Assembly: GCA_963798275.1 (NCBI GenBank)
Contig: CAWCTB010000018.1
Coordinates: 50,682 to 114,681 of the forward strand
DNA from: CAWCTB01 sp963798275
Lineage (GTDB): Bacteria; Acidobacteriota; Terriglobia; Terriglobales; Acidobacteriaceae
Length of the DNA: 64,000 nucleotides
Direction of reading: 5' to 3'
Under the pieces are notes generated by a model. It was not told the origin of the DNA and searched no databases. It saw only the letters and a program-made list of their open reading frames with translations. Of this stretch, positions 17,952-27,033 are shown one piece after another. The position numbers and the translations under genes are program-made. Position 1 is the stretch's first letter. The number at the start of each line of letters is the position of its first letter.

Positions 17952-19328
17952 CTACGGCAGGTTCCACGGTGGACCAGCGTGTGGCCCGTTTAGAACGCCA
18001 AGACCGGTAACTAAGTCATAGCCCGGTCCGGCGGCGAAGCCGTTGTTTCCGGTCACCACGTCGTAGTAGTAGAAGACGTACGGATTGCCCGCATTGTGAC
18101 CCGCGTATTTCAGATACAGCGAGCTATTCACGGTCGGCGATCCGGCAGCGCCCTTCAAGTTGGCCTTCCGCAAGAAAGTGGGAAGTACCGTGGTGCGAGC
18201 TGTGTCGAGATCGGCGATGAGACCAGCCATCACTGGTGTGGCCAGGCTGGTACCCCAAACGCGGTAATACCCGTGGGCGTTGCCGCTATTCAAGCTGTCC
18301 AGGACGGCGACTTCGGAGGTGTCCGCCGCAATGGCAGAAATATCCGGAGCGGCACGGAAGGCTCCGCACAAGTTGACCCCGTTGCCGGTCTGGAAGCCCT
18401 GTGCCGGCTCTGCGATGCTGCAGCCACCACCACTTCCCGGCCAACCCGTCTCGCTAAGACGATGCAGGTAGTTGGGACCCTGGTTCAGATCGACTTGCAG
18501 AGAGGTTCCACCGATGCAGGTTGAATTCGGCGAAGTGCAAGGATAGATAGCAGGGGCTCCGCTATCGCCAGACGCGAACAGGATCGGCTGGTTCAAGAAA
18601 TAGATCGGGTCAGAGGCGGTTTCGCCATTGTACTCGTCCGTACCCCAGCTATTGGAAATGACCACGACACCCGGGAGTCCGGCTGCAGTGGTGACTGCGG
18701 CATTCAGGTCGCTGTCGAAGTTGGTGCAACCTTCGACCAGCACGAGTTTGGCGTTAGGAGCCATGGCGTGCGCATACTCGAGATCGAGCATGGTTTCCAC
18801 TTCCCAGCCAGAATCGGAGCCGCAGGTGGTGTTCGTTGCATCGTTACCGTTCTGATCCAGGTTCCGGTAACAGCCGCTTGCCTTGGTGCAGGGAGGCAGA
18901 TTCATGTCGGAACTGAAATTGTTCAGGTCCTGCTCAGTGAATACGTAATGGAACGCGTCAACGATGGCGATGGTCATGCCCGCGCCGCCGTTGGCATACG
19001 AGATGCTGTCGGTCTGGTAAGCAGTTTGCAGAGCATTCGGGCAGAGGAGAAGCCCGTAGCTGTGCGAGGTGTTACAGAAGCTGGGCAAGCCGGCCTGGGC
19101 TTTTGTCCCCACTGTTTTTTGGGCAGTCCCCAACGGGCCGCCGATCCAGATGAAGGGGCGGTAGTGTCCGGCAGGGGTGGCGGACTTAGGAACGACCGGA
19201 AGACCCTTTCCAAGGGCCTGCGCTTTAGCAGCCAGGCTCTGGACATAGCTTGCGTGCTGCTGGGACCATCCCAGTTGACAAACCAGGAACAGACATACGC
19301 TAACGAGAAGCAGTTTACGCAGATTCAT
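17952..19328 (-). CDS. Sedolisin-type serine-carboxyl peptidase (S53 family)
   Basis: A 458-aa secreted protease with signal peptide MNLRKLLLVSVCLFLVCQLGWS. The sedolisin catalytic set is visible: Glu178 and Asp182 in GWEVETMLDLEYA, Asp255 in FASGDSGAP, and Ser361 in GTSLATPVMAG, with the calcium-site-like GPGYDLVTGLGVLN at the end. S53 enzymes are usually acid-active and made with a long propeptide; here only about 80 residues precede the catalytic domain, so the propeptide is short or absent. The gene begins inside the stop of the PEP-CTERM gene (TAATG), indicating translational coupling. No PEP-CTERM tail is present on the protease itself. Confidence 0.9.
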   Translation of the reverse strand: MNLRKLLLVSVCLFLVCQLGWSQQHASYVQSLAAKAQALGKGLPVVPKSATPAGHYRPFIWIGGPLGTAQKTVGTKAQAGLPSFCNTSHSYGLLLCPNALQTAYQTDSISYANGGAGMTIAIVDAFHYVFTEQDLNNFSSDMNLPPCTKASGCYRNLDQNGNDATNTTCGSDSGWEVETMLDLEYAHAMAPNAKLVLVEGCTNFDSDLNAAVTTAAGLPGVVVISNSWGTDEYNGETASDPIYFLNQPILFASGDSGAPAIYPCTSPNSTCIGGTSLQVDLNQGPNYLHRLSETGWPGSGGGCSIAEPAQGFQTGNGVNLCGAFRAAPDISAIAADTSEVAVLDSLNSGNAHGYYRVWGTSLATPVMAGLIADLDTARTTVLPTFLRKANLKGAAGSPTVNSSLYLKYAGHNAGNPYVFYYYDVVTGNNGFAAGPGYDLVTGLGVLNGPHAGPPWNLP

Positions 19329-20016
19329 TACAGCACCTCCTTACGCGACATGCGGCGGCGCAGCACACCCGCCAGGCCAAGCAGCGACGGGCCGACCAGG
19401 AGCAGAGTGCCCGGCTCCGGAACCGCGCCCTGCCCGGTGGTCTGGATCTTCAGCGTGCCGATGGCGAATACGTCGTCTTGGGTGTCAAACAGGGCGTACG
19501 AGACGTCCGGTGTGGCGTCGAACGCACCCAGGAACAGCGCGGTGCCAACGTTGGAGTCCGAGACGCCATCGTGGGAATAGGTACCCAGCAGATTGAAGCC
19601 GGAGTCGTACAAAGAGATCGTCCCGGTAAACGGACCAAAGAAATCTTCCTGAATATAAGCGCCGGCACCATAGACGGGCGAGTCGAACGACAGCAGGATC
19701 CCGCCGGGAGTGTTGCCCAGGGTTAATACGCCGTTGTAGATCAGGCCCATGCCAGCGGCGAAGTTGCCGTTCCAGCTCACGCCCTGCACCAGGTTCTGGA
19801 AGTTCTGCGAGCTGACCAGGCCGACCATACCGGTACGGCCGCCATCGGACGTCCAGTCCTGCGGAGTACCCAATGATCCTGGCTTTGGCAGCCGTAATTC
19901 GTGCACCAGTTCACCGGATCCTGAAAATCGTTGGGGTTGATACTGCCGACTGACGCCCAGGCACTACAGACGCCAAGCGCAAGACACAAAACAGCAAGGA
20001 AACTTACTTTTCTCAT
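19328..20016 (-). CDS. PEP-CTERM sorting-domain protein, one frameshift
   Basis: The start at 20016 follows a strong AGGAGGAG and encodes a signal peptide (MRKVSFLAVLCLALGVCSAWA) and SVGSINPNDFQDPVNWCTNY. Near 19870-19890 the reading must change frame to continue as LGTPQDWTSDGGRTGMVGLV and on to the tail VPEPGTLLLVGPSLLGLAG with RRRMSRK. Joined, it is about 229 residues. The body looks like the small PEP-CTERM beta-sandwich proteins with a GAYIQ...PFTGTISLYD motif. Its stop overlaps the start of the S53 protease by one base. The single shift may be a sequence error, as both halves are well preserved. Confidence 0.82.
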
Positions 20017-20478
20017 ACTCCTCCTCAAGTTCTCCTGTTTGCTAAACGCGAACACTGAAGTCAGACACGGTTCGATTGCCGATCACCGGCGAGCTTGTAC
20101 CCTGAGTTCGGTCAGCGGGCTCAATGGCAGAATCCCGACAACCCTGCTGGCAGATGACCTTTTTTTGCATGTGGCGCGACCGCTCGGAGGGGAGAAGACA
20201 AACCTCACGGTTGCCAACTTGGCTGCACCCGAAACTTGCTAGGGCATGAAAAGAGACAGCAAGTTAAATTCCAGTCAGAGTCACGACAAGATATTGAAAT
20301 GATTAACCGACAGTCGAGGTTGAGCTGATGGTTGCGCAAAAGATTGCACATAGCACTTATGGGAGGGGTAAACACTTTCCATTTCGTACGACCTAGATAG
20401 TAGCAAACGCGTGAAAAGTCGCTCATGCCCGCTGCAACAGGATGCTAAACGGATTGGGCTTTGCAGGCGGTTTTCCGG
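20017..20478. other. Intergenic region, probable promoter area
   Basis: About 460 bases, AT-richer than its surroundings, between the PEP-CTERM/S53 operon (minus) and the 3' end of the TPR-like gene. No supported gene. It presumably contains the operon promoter; no clear consensus was identified. Confidence 0.4.
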
Positions 20479-21330
20479 CTATTGAATGCGGGCGAGTTCC
20501 TGGGAGTAGAGTTTGTTGTTGGGGAATTCCGTCGCCAGTCCAGCCAGCAGAATTCTGGCGGTGTGCTGGTCCTTGTCGCGCAACGCGGCGACCGCCAGCA
20601 ACAGCCGGGCGAAGGGAGCGAGGTAGCGTCCTTTTTCGGCCGTGAGCTGCAGTTGCCGGATGCCCTGTTCTTTGTCCGTTTCCGCACCGGCAAGCCGCAG
20701 GGCCCAGCGCACCACCCCGGGATTGAGGCCGAGCAGGTAATTCTCCACCCCTCCGGCCAGGTAAGCGTCGTAACAGGTAGGATCGATGGCCAGCAGTTGC
20801 TGCGCCACCAGGCGCGATGCCTTGGTATAGCTCAAGCTGGCGAGATTGCGCTTTTCGATCAGGGCGGTATAGTCGGCACGCAAGCCGTTGGCGAGCACTT
20901 GGGCCAACATCGCATTCGTGTCGTGGGGAGACTGGGCCAGGATCTTGCCCGCCAGTTCATCGCTCTTGGCAAGATGCTGATCGAACTCCTGCTTCACCGT
21001 TGGGTCGGGTGTAGGCCGTACGCGATTCTCGAAGCGGTGATCGTCGACGAAGAGATCCGATTCCAGAATATGCAGCCGGTCGAACTCGGCGAACAAGTAG
21101 GCGGCTGCGTCCGAGGTGTAGCCCATGGGATCGTTGGGATACATTTGCTGGAACACATGGAAGGTGTCGTGTGCTCCGGCAAAATCCAGGTTGTACATCT
21201 GACGGTAGCCGTGGTCGAGGGTGGGCAGTTTTGCCGACGGCTCGACGCTGTTACCGGTCACGGGAAAGACCAGCGCTACCAATAGACCGAACAGCGCGAT
21301 GCAGCTTCCCGATTTACGGTAATCCTTCAT
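20479..21330 (-). CDS. Secreted TPR-like hypothetical protein
   Basis: A 283-aa protein with a signal peptide (KSGSCIALFGLLVALVFPVTGNS). Repeated helical pairs such as YRQMYNLDFAGAHDTFHVFQQMYPNDPMGY and ARLLLAVAALRDKDQHTARILLAGLATEFPNN have the small/large residue pattern of tetratricopeptide repeats, though degenerate. It is likely a periplasmic scaffolding protein of a kind common in Acidobacteriota. It is a single gene without informative neighbours. Confidence 0.75.
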   Translation of the reverse strand: MKDYRKSGSCIALFGLLVALVFPVTGNSVEPSAKLPTLDHGYRQMYNLDFAGAHDTFHVFQQMYPNDPMGYTSDAAAYLFAEFDRLHILESDLFVDDHRFENRVRPTPDPTVKQEFDQHLAKSDELAGKILAQSPHDTNAMLAQVLANGLRADYTALIEKRNLASLSYTKASRLVAQQLLAIDPTCYDAYLAGGVENYLLGLNPGVVRWALRLAGAETDKEQGIRQLQLTAEKGRYLAPFARLLLAVAALRDKDQHTARILLAGLATEFPNNKLYSQELARIQ

Positions 21331-21682
21331 GCCTTCACTTCTCGCGCTGGCTCACTCTGCTGCGAGCGTCACGCCTGCAACCTTAGATGGTTCATTGTGC
21401 GCTAAGGTACCAGAACCTGGCGGACCAGACTGCAGATTTTGCAAATCTGTTACAAACAGCAGGTGCACTGGTGTTTCGCGGAGAACAAGTCGTCCACGGT
21501 GGTTGCGGGGGCCAATTGCCGGGCAACGGCGGGGGCGTAAATGCCGGGAACTTCGGCCCGCAAAGGCAGATTCTCTCCTGGGGTTGGCAATCGTGCATTC
21601 TCGCGCCTGCATTGAATCCGTACCATCAAAAGGGGTAAGCTGCTGCAAAACAAGTTCACCCGCCCTACTTGGAGACCTCCCA
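21331..21682. other. Divergent intergenic region
   Basis: About 350 bases between two genes reading outward, so it should contain both promoters. A GGAG at 21671 serves the plus-strand gene. Longer open frames through here lack motifs. Confidence 0.4.
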
Positions 21683-23131
21683 ATGCGCAATGCGGCTCGA
21701 TTAGTCCTTTGGATGACTGCGGTTTCATTCCTGTTTGGCCAGGCGAGCTCGGCATCATCGGCACAAACTGCTGCCGGCAGCGATGCCCGTCTGAAGCCCG
21801 CATACCGTTTCGAGCGCGCCAAGTGGGTCTATGTGCACCTGGAGGGCTCTCCGGCCGATATTGGCTACCAGCACGGCTACCTGCTGGCGCCGGAAATCGA
21901 AGACGGCTTCAAGGCGGTACAGTTCGAGGAGACGCACAGCACCAGGCGCGACTGGGAATTCTTCCGCAACACGGCGCAAAACGTCCTGTGGCCGCACATC
22001 GAGGCCGAGTATCGCGAAGAGATGCAGGGCATCGCCGACGGCCTGAAAGCGCGTGGCGTCGCCATGGACCTGTGGGACGTGGTCGCGCTGAACGCGATGG
22101 AAGAAATTTCCGACTACTACGTCCCCACCTTGGACCGGCAGGAGAAGCGTGCCAACGCGCCGAATCTGCGGGCGCCCGGCAACTGCAGCGCATTCGTGGC
22201 CACCGGTTCGTGGACCAGGGACCACAAGCCGGTGATCGCACATAACAATTGGACGGGGATTGTGACCGGCTCGCGATGGACCATCATCTTCGACATCGTG
22301 CCCACCAAGGGCTATCGCATTTTGATGGACGGCTATCCCGGCGTGATCGCCAGCGACGATGACTTTGGCGTGAACGCGGCCGGACTCGCGGTAACCGAGA
22401 CTACGATCACAGGCTTCTCGCTCTACGATCCCAGCGGTATTCCGGAATTTGTACGCGCCCGCAAGGCCATGCAGTACGCCAGTTCCATCGATGACTACGT
22501 GAAGATCATGGTGGACGGCAACAACGGCGGCTACGCCAATGATTGGCTGCTGGCCGACAACAAGACCGGCGAAGTGGCGCGCTTCGAGCTCGGACTGAAG
22601 GTCCATCGCGTGTGGCGCACCAAGGATGGCTATTTCGTTGGCTCGAACTTTCCCAGCGATCCCGAACTCATCAAGACGGAGACCGACTTCGATCCCGGTA
22701 ACGCCGGCAGCTCGATGAACGCGCGCCACAAGCGCTGGGATGAGCTGATGGCACAGAACAAGGGCCAGATCGACGCCGATCTGGCGCAGAAATTTCTGGC
22801 CGACCACTGGGACAGCTACGAAAACAAGCAGGTCCGCGATGAGCGCACCCTCTGCGGACATGGCGCGGATTCGCCTCGCGGCGTGCCCGAATGGGCCTGG
22901 GCTCCCTACAATCCCGGCGGGTCGGTGACGGCCAAGGCGGCCGACAGCTCGATGGTGCAGAACATGAGCTTCCGCGCCCGCGCCGGCTATCCCTGCGGCG
23001 CCGACTTTATCAAAGACACTTTCCTGAAGGAACATCCGGAATACGAATGGGAACGCCCGGTGTTGCAGGACATGAAGGGCAATCCGTGGGCGGAGTTCAA
23101 GTCGGGCGAGAAGCCGCAGGCTGCGCAATAG
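21683..23131 (+). CDS. C45-family / phospholipase B-like N-terminal nucleophile hydrolase
   Basis: A 482-aa exported protein with signal peptide (MRNAARLVLWMTAVSFLFGQ...SA). The region EGSPADIGYQHGYLLAPEIE and then APGNCSAFVATGSWTRDHKPVIAHNNW is the acyltransferase/C45 pattern, where the Cys of GNCSAF is the expected N-terminal nucleophile after autocleavage; VTETTITGF, NDWLLADNKTGEVARFELG and VGSNFPSDPEL also fit. Family members include penicillin acyltransferase-like and phospholipase B-like amidases. The substrate is unknown. GGAG lies 8 nt before the ATG at 21683; a longer upstream reading lacks a ribosome site and signal sequence. Confidence 0.8.
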   Translation: MRNAARLVLWMTAVSFLFGQASSASSAQTAAGSDARLKPAYRFERAKWVYVHLEGSPADIGYQHGYLLAPEIEDGFKAVQFEETHSTRRDWEFFRNTAQNVLWPHIEAEYREEMQGIADGLKARGVAMDLWDVVALNAMEEISDYYVPTLDRQEKRANAPNLRAPGNCSAFVATGSWTRDHKPVIAHNNWTGIVTGSRWTIIFDIVPTKGYRILMDGYPGVIASDDDFGVNAAGLAVTETTITGFSLYDPSGIPEFVRARKAMQYASSIDDYVKIMVDGNNGGYANDWLLADNKTGEVARFELGLKVHRVWRTKDGYFVGSNFPSDPELIKTETDFDPGNAGSSMNARHKRWDELMAQNKGQIDADLAQKFLADHWDSYENKQVRDERTLCGHGADSPRGVPEWAWAPYNPGGSVTAKAADSSMVQNMSFRARAGYPCGADFIKDTFLKEHPEYEWERPVLQDMKGNPWAEFKSGEKPQAAQ

Positions 23132-23261
23132 GGGCCGCTCATTAGTTTTTTTAATGCAGGCGGAGGATCGATTGTGACGTGGGTCCTAGCTGGAGCTGCG
23201 CGCGTGTTGCTACCGTCAGAGTGCGCAGTCTTTTTGCCCTCTGGACGCGCCGGATCACCTC

Positions 23262-23651
23262 ATGAAACGTGCCTACATTCTTCTATTGCTACTTCTGTCC
23301 GTCTTGACTCTCGTCGCTGCCGCACAGCAGAGCGGCGCAATGCCTCCCGGCCACCAGATGCTGGCCGATCCCGAGAAGTTCGCCGATGGCCATGTCGCTG
23401 CCCTTGACGCCCGGCTGCACCTGAGCGCCGACCAGAAGGCCAAGCTGCGTCCGGTGTTTCTCGAGGAAGGCAAGCGGCTGTTCGCGGTGCTCAGCGACGA
23501 CAGCATGCCACTCGCGCAGAAGCAGGCGGCAATCGCCCAACTGCACAGTGAGACCGCGGCCAAGGTCGACTCGCTGTTGACGCCGGAACAGCGGCGGCAG
23601 GCAGCGCCTCCCAATCCAAGTGCCTCACCCGTGCACAACCGCCAGACGTAA
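23262..23651 (+). CDS. Small periplasmic protein, Spy/CpxP-like pattern
   Basis: A 129-aa protein with a signal peptide (MKRAYILLLLLLSVLTLVAAAQ). The body ALDARLHLSADQKAKLRPVFLEEGKRLFAVLSD then LAQKQAAIAQLHSETAAKVDSLLTPEQ resembles the LTxxQ helical hairpins of Spy/CpxP periplasmic chaperone-like proteins. The tail is Pro/Ser-rich. It lies upstream of motAB on the same strand, but a 100-nt gap makes operon membership uncertain. Confidence 0.72.
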   Translation: MKRAYILLLLLLSVLTLVAAAQQSGAMPPGHQMLADPEKFADGHVAALDARLHLSADQKAKLRPVFLEEGKRLFAVLSDDSMPLAQKQAAIAQLHSETAAKVDSLLTPEQRRQAAPPNPSASPVHNRQT

Positions 23652-23753
23652 TCCAGGCCGCCAGGAATTCGTCATTCTATCGCCCGACCTATGCCGATTC
23701 CGCTCTGCCCCGCAAGCTTTTGCCTATCCCGCCGATAAACAACTTGGAGACTT

Positions 23754-24779
23754 ATGTTCGCGATCGTGGGAATGCTGGTGGTACTGGCTGCCGTGATTGG
23801 CGGCTTCCTGATGGAGCATGGGCCTATCCGCGTGCTGATGCAGCCCGCCGAGTTGCTCATCATCGGCGGCGCCGGCCTGGGTACTTTGCTGGTCGCCAAT
23901 CCTCTGCGCGTGCTCAAAGGCGTGGCCAGCGGGCTGGTCGGGGTGCTGGGGGGATCGAAGCTGAACCAGCAGAGCTATCTGGAGTCGCTCAAGATGCTGT
24001 ACGACCTCTTCAACAAGGCGCGCAAGGAGGGGCTGGTGGCGGTGGAGAAGGACATCGAAGCTCCCGCCGAGAGCCAGCTCTTCTCCCAGCATCCGAAGTT
24101 CCTCAAAGACCACGAGACTCGCGACTTCGTGTGCGACACCATGCGGCTGGCCATCATGGGCGGCATCGACCCCTTCGATGTAGACCAGATGATGGAGGTC
24201 GACATGGACAGCCAGCAACACGAGTCGCAGCAGCCGGTGAGTGCGCTGAGCACCATGGCCGACTCGCTGCCCGGTCTCGGCATTGTGGCTGCCGTGCTCG
24301 GCGTGGTAATCACCATGGGGGCATTGGGCGGACCGCCGGAAGAGATCGGCAAGAAGGTCGCCGCCGCGCTGGTGGGCACGTTTCTGGGAATCCTGCTGTG
24401 CTACGGATTTGTGGGCCCGCTGGCGTCGAACATGGCGAAGCTGGCGGAGGAGAAGCGCGAGTACTGGCACGTGCTGCGAGTCACCATCATCGCGTTCATG
24501 AAGGGTATCGCTCCTCTGCTGGCGGTCGAGATGGGCCGCCGCGCGATTCCCGGGCACGTTCGCCCAAGTTTCGCGCAACTCGAAGCGGCGTGTAAGAATA
24601 CGGCTCCGCAACCGGCCAGCGACGACTGCCCCTGCCGCAGCGCCGCAGCCCGCAGAAGCCTCGTAGGCGGTTGCCTATGGCAGACAGCCCAGTCGTCATC
24701 GTTAAACGCAAAGCAGGCCACGGTGGCCACCATGGCGGCGCGTGGAAAGTGGCCTACGCCGACTTCGTCACCGCCATGA
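23754..24779 (+). CDS. motA: Flagellar motor stator protein MotA, C-terminal frameshift
   Basis: Proton-channel stator subunit working with MotB. Four hydrophobic segments, the ALSTMADSLPGLGIVAAVLGVVITMG region with the conserved Pro residues, and GIAPLLAVEMGRRAIPGHVRPSF with the MotA C-terminus are all present. The usual protein ends shortly after. Here the frame runs on through 50 atypical residues to 24779, overlapping motB by about 100 nt. One base of shift near 24610-24620 would instead give a Pro/Ala tail (ATTAPAAAPQPAEAS) and a stop at 24666, 10 nt before motB. I therefore think the true end is 24666 and the long tail an indel artefact or mutation. Confidence 0.9.
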   Translation: MFAIVGMLVVLAAVIGGFLMEHGPIRVLMQPAELLIIGGAGLGTLLVANPLRVLKGVASGLVGVLGGSKLNQQSYLESLKMLYDLFNKARKEGLVAVEKDIEAPAESQLFSQHPKFLKDHETRDFVCDTMRLAIMGGIDPFDVDQMMEVDMDSQQHESQQPVSALSTMADSLPGLGIVAAVLGVVITMGALGGPPEEIGKKVAAALVGTFLGILLCYGFVGPLASNMAKLAEEKREYWHVLRVTIIAFMKGIAPLLAVEMGRRAIPGHVRPSFAQLEAACKNTAPQPASDDCPCRSAAARRSLVGGCLWQTAQSSSLNAKQATVATMAARGKWPTPTSSPP

Positions 24780-25447
24780 TGGCGCTCTTCATCGTGCTCT
24801 GGCTCATGAACAGCAGCAAGCAGATCCAGCAAGCCGTAGGCGGCTACTTCAAGGATCCCACGGGCACGTCGAAGATGGTCGGCACCAACCAGTCAGGGTC
24901 GGGCCAGAACTTCACGCTAAAGAAAGAGGACATGAGCAAGCTGAAAGAAGAGCTTACGACGGTCGTCCGCCAGGTGAGCGACTTCGAACGCTTGAAAAGC
25001 CACATCGAGATGACGGTCACCGCCGAAGGCCTGCGCATCGAGCTGCTGGAATCCGAGTCAGGAACGTTTTTTGCCACCGGGAGCACCGCTCCCACGCCCA
25101 TGGGGAACGAGCTTCTCGTGGCCCTCGCACATGAACTGGGCACTTTGCCCAATCAGATTTCGATCGAAGGCCATACCGATGCGCGCCCCTTCGCGGCTCG
25201 CACAGACTACAGCAACTGGGAACTCTCCACCGATCGCGCCAACGCCTGTCGGCGCCTGATGCAGCAGAATGGATTACGTTCCAACCAGGTTGCGGATATC
25301 CGCGGATTTGCCGATCAGCAACTCCGCAATCCGAAAGACCCGACCGAGGCTTCGAACCGCAGAATCACTCTGCTGGTGAGGTACCTGGAGCGTAAGCCCG
25401 AGGCTGCACCCATTGCAGCCGAGCCGCCGAAGCCGGGCGTCTCCTGA
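24677..25447 (+). CDS. motB: Flagellar motor stator protein MotB (OmpA-like)
   Basis: A 256-aa protein with a basic, His/Gly-rich N-terminus, one membrane helix (about 24-45) with the essential proton-carrying Asp (D29 in YADFVTAMMALF), and a C-terminal OmpA/MotB peptidoglycan-binding domain (IEGHTDARPF, NWELSTDRANACRRLM, SNRRITLLV). It anchors the MotA/MotB stator to the wall. It follows motA directly. No other flagellar gene is in the window, so this is a stator-only locus. Confidence 0.95.
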   Translation: MADSPVVIVKRKAGHGGHHGGAWKVAYADFVTAMMALFIVLWLMNSSKQIQQAVGGYFKDPTGTSKMVGTNQSGSGQNFTLKKEDMSKLKEELTTVVRQVSDFERLKSHIEMTVTAEGLRIELLESESGTFFATGSTAPTPMGNELLVALAHELGTLPNQISIEGHTDARPFAARTDYSNWELSTDRANACRRLMQQNGLRSNQVADIRGFADQQLRNPKDPTEASNRRITLLVRYLERKPEAAPIAAEPPKPGVS

Positions 25448-25462
25448 CGCGCCGGCGCCGGT

Positions 25463-26263
25463 TCAGGTTGCCACCATGCCCAGCTCCGGAGTAGCCGCCA
25501 GCAAGCAACGTGTATAGGGGTGCTTGGGTGCAGTCGTGATCTCTTCGACGCTGCCGACTTCTACCAATTCTCCCCTCTGCATGACAGCGATGCGCGTCGC
25601 TAGATACCGCACGATCGGCAGCGAATGTGAGATGAACAAGTAGGTCAGCGCAAACTCGCGCTGTAAGTCTCGTAGCAGGTTGACAATTTGCGCTCCCACG
25701 CTGACGTCGAGCGCCGACACCGGCTCGTCGGCGACCATGAAGCGCGGTCGGAGGATCAAGGCGCGCGCGATCCCAATGCGCTGACGCTGGCCTCCGCTGA
25801 ACTCATGCGGGTAACGACCCAGCACCGAAGCGTCCAGGCCGACCGCCCGCATGATCTCCGAAGCGTGTTCGCGACGCCGGTTGCGGGCCGCATCCGGGTG
25901 AATCGCCAGCGGCTCGCACACGATCTGCTCGACCGTCATGCGGGGATCAAGCGAACCAAATGGATCCTGAAAGATGATCTGCATATCGCGGCGAAGCTGG
26001 CGCAAGGCCGAGCCGCGAGCTGCGAGCACATCGCGCCCATCAAAACGGACCTCTCCCGCATCGGGTTCGACCAGCCGAACCAGCATGCGCCCAACGGTGC
26101 TCTTGCCCGAGCCCGACTCGCCCACCAGCCCAAGCGTCTCGCCCGGCTCAATCGTTAATGACACATTCTTTACGGCATGCACCTGTCCGGACGCGCCCAG
26201 CCCGAAAGCGTTTTGCCCGGAGTGGAACGTCTTGTTGAGGCCGTAGGCTTGCAGCAAAGGCAT
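25463..26263 (-). CDS. Oligopeptide/dipeptide ABC transporter ATP-binding protein (OppF/DppF-like)
   Basis: A 266-aa ATPase: Walker A GESGSGKST (48-56), Q-loop IIFQDPFGSLDPRMT, signature SGGQRQR (156-162), Walker B MVADEP, and the H-loop FISHSLPIV. The DPFGSLDPRMTV and HPYTRCLLAATPE motifs are typical of OppF/DppF. The expected permeases and OppD are absent, so it is either an orphan subunit or its partners lie elsewhere. The start at 26263 (MPLLQAYGLNKTFHSG) fits the family; a longer in-frame start at 26362 adds an atypical basic stretch. Confidence 0.9.
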   Translation of the reverse strand: MPLLQAYGLNKTFHSGQNAFGLGASGQVHAVKNVSLTIEPGETLGLVGESGSGKSTVGRMLVRLVEPDAGEVRFDGRDVLAARGSALRQLRRDMQIIFQDPFGSLDPRMTVEQIVCEPLAIHPDAARNRRREHASEIMRAVGLDASVLGRYPHEFSGGQRQRIGIARALILRPRFMVADEPVSALDVSVGAQIVNLLRDLQREFALTYLFISHSLPIVRYLATRIAVMQRGELVEVGSVEEITTAPKHPYTRCLLAATPELGMVAT

Positions 26264-27033
26264 GCGGCGATGGTAGCAAACGGCCGGTCCCGCAAACTTC
26301 GCCGGCGCGCAACTCCGCGCGGAATGCGGTTTTTTCCAAATTGTCACAGTTACAGCGAGCATCGCCGCTGAGCCGCTCGTCTGCGGAAACCCGCATCAAT
26401 TGCGGCCGCTACCCGAATCCGGCCGCAAACCGCTTGCGCCAGTGCACCAATTTCGGTCACCCGCCTGTGAATGGGCTGCACTCGGTTGAAAACAAAGCAG
26501 ATACGGCGGCATAATTTTGGTTGACTTCAAAGCTGGCAGGCGTAAAAACACACTCGTTCTTTGACAGTTTCCGAGGTTGTCCGGTTGGTGGTGAGTCCGG
26601 GGCTGAAGCGAGTTCACTGTGCCGCGCCTGCAGCGCAAGGCCACAGAGGGATCGTGACGGTCAATAGCGAGCCGCTGGTTGAGAGAACAGGGAACCCGTC
26701 AAAGGCAAGATAGAGTCCCGAGGCGTTGAACAGTTTTTCCGGTTAGGAGTAAGCCCGGAGCCCAAACCAAGATCGCACATTGCGTGCCGCAAGGCATCCG
26801 GTGAGCGCAGGTCGGCAAGGGTCTAGCGCAAGCTCCTGGTTGAGAAAAATCGCTCAACATCACCTCGGGATTCTGCATTTCTGACGCCTGTCTCGGCCCC
26901 CGCCCTACCCACCCTAACCCGAAGTGAATGTCGCGAACCCGCGGCAAAGAAGTTGTACAACTCTCAAAAATGCCAGTTTCGTGTTGCGCTCGGCTGTTTT
27001 CCATGCCAAACTTGCCTGCCTCAGGAGGAAACA
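26264..27033. other. Long intergenic leader region
   Basis: About 770 bases without a supported gene. The half nearer the PEP-CTERM gene contains the tandem repeated element at 26561-26845. The rest (26264-26560, 26846-27021) shows no recognised feature apart from the AGGAGG site at 27022. Confidence 0.5.
26561..26845 (+). repeat. Tandem pair of related ~125-nt structured-looking elements
   Basis: Two blocks share the same ordered words at similar spacing: CAGTTT, TCCGGTT (26580/26738), CGCAAGGC (26634/26788), GGTC, TAGCG (26665/26824) and CTGGTTGAGA (26675/26836). Block 1 has TCCGG...CCGGG and block 2 TCCGG...CCGGA, so each can form an early hairpin despite divergent sequence. That is the signature of a conserved RNA structure more than of a recent duplication. 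They lie about 190 nt upstream of a PEP-CTERM start. I do not recognise the class. Confidence 0.55.

Noticed and set aside
21755..23128. 457-codon open frame on the minus strand opposite the C45-like hydrolase
   Set aside because: Shadow of a strongly supported gene; no motifs.
26561..26845. Firm c-di-GMP-I riboswitch call
   Set aside because: Lacks the conserved GGCAAACC core; kept only as a structured tandem element of unknown class.
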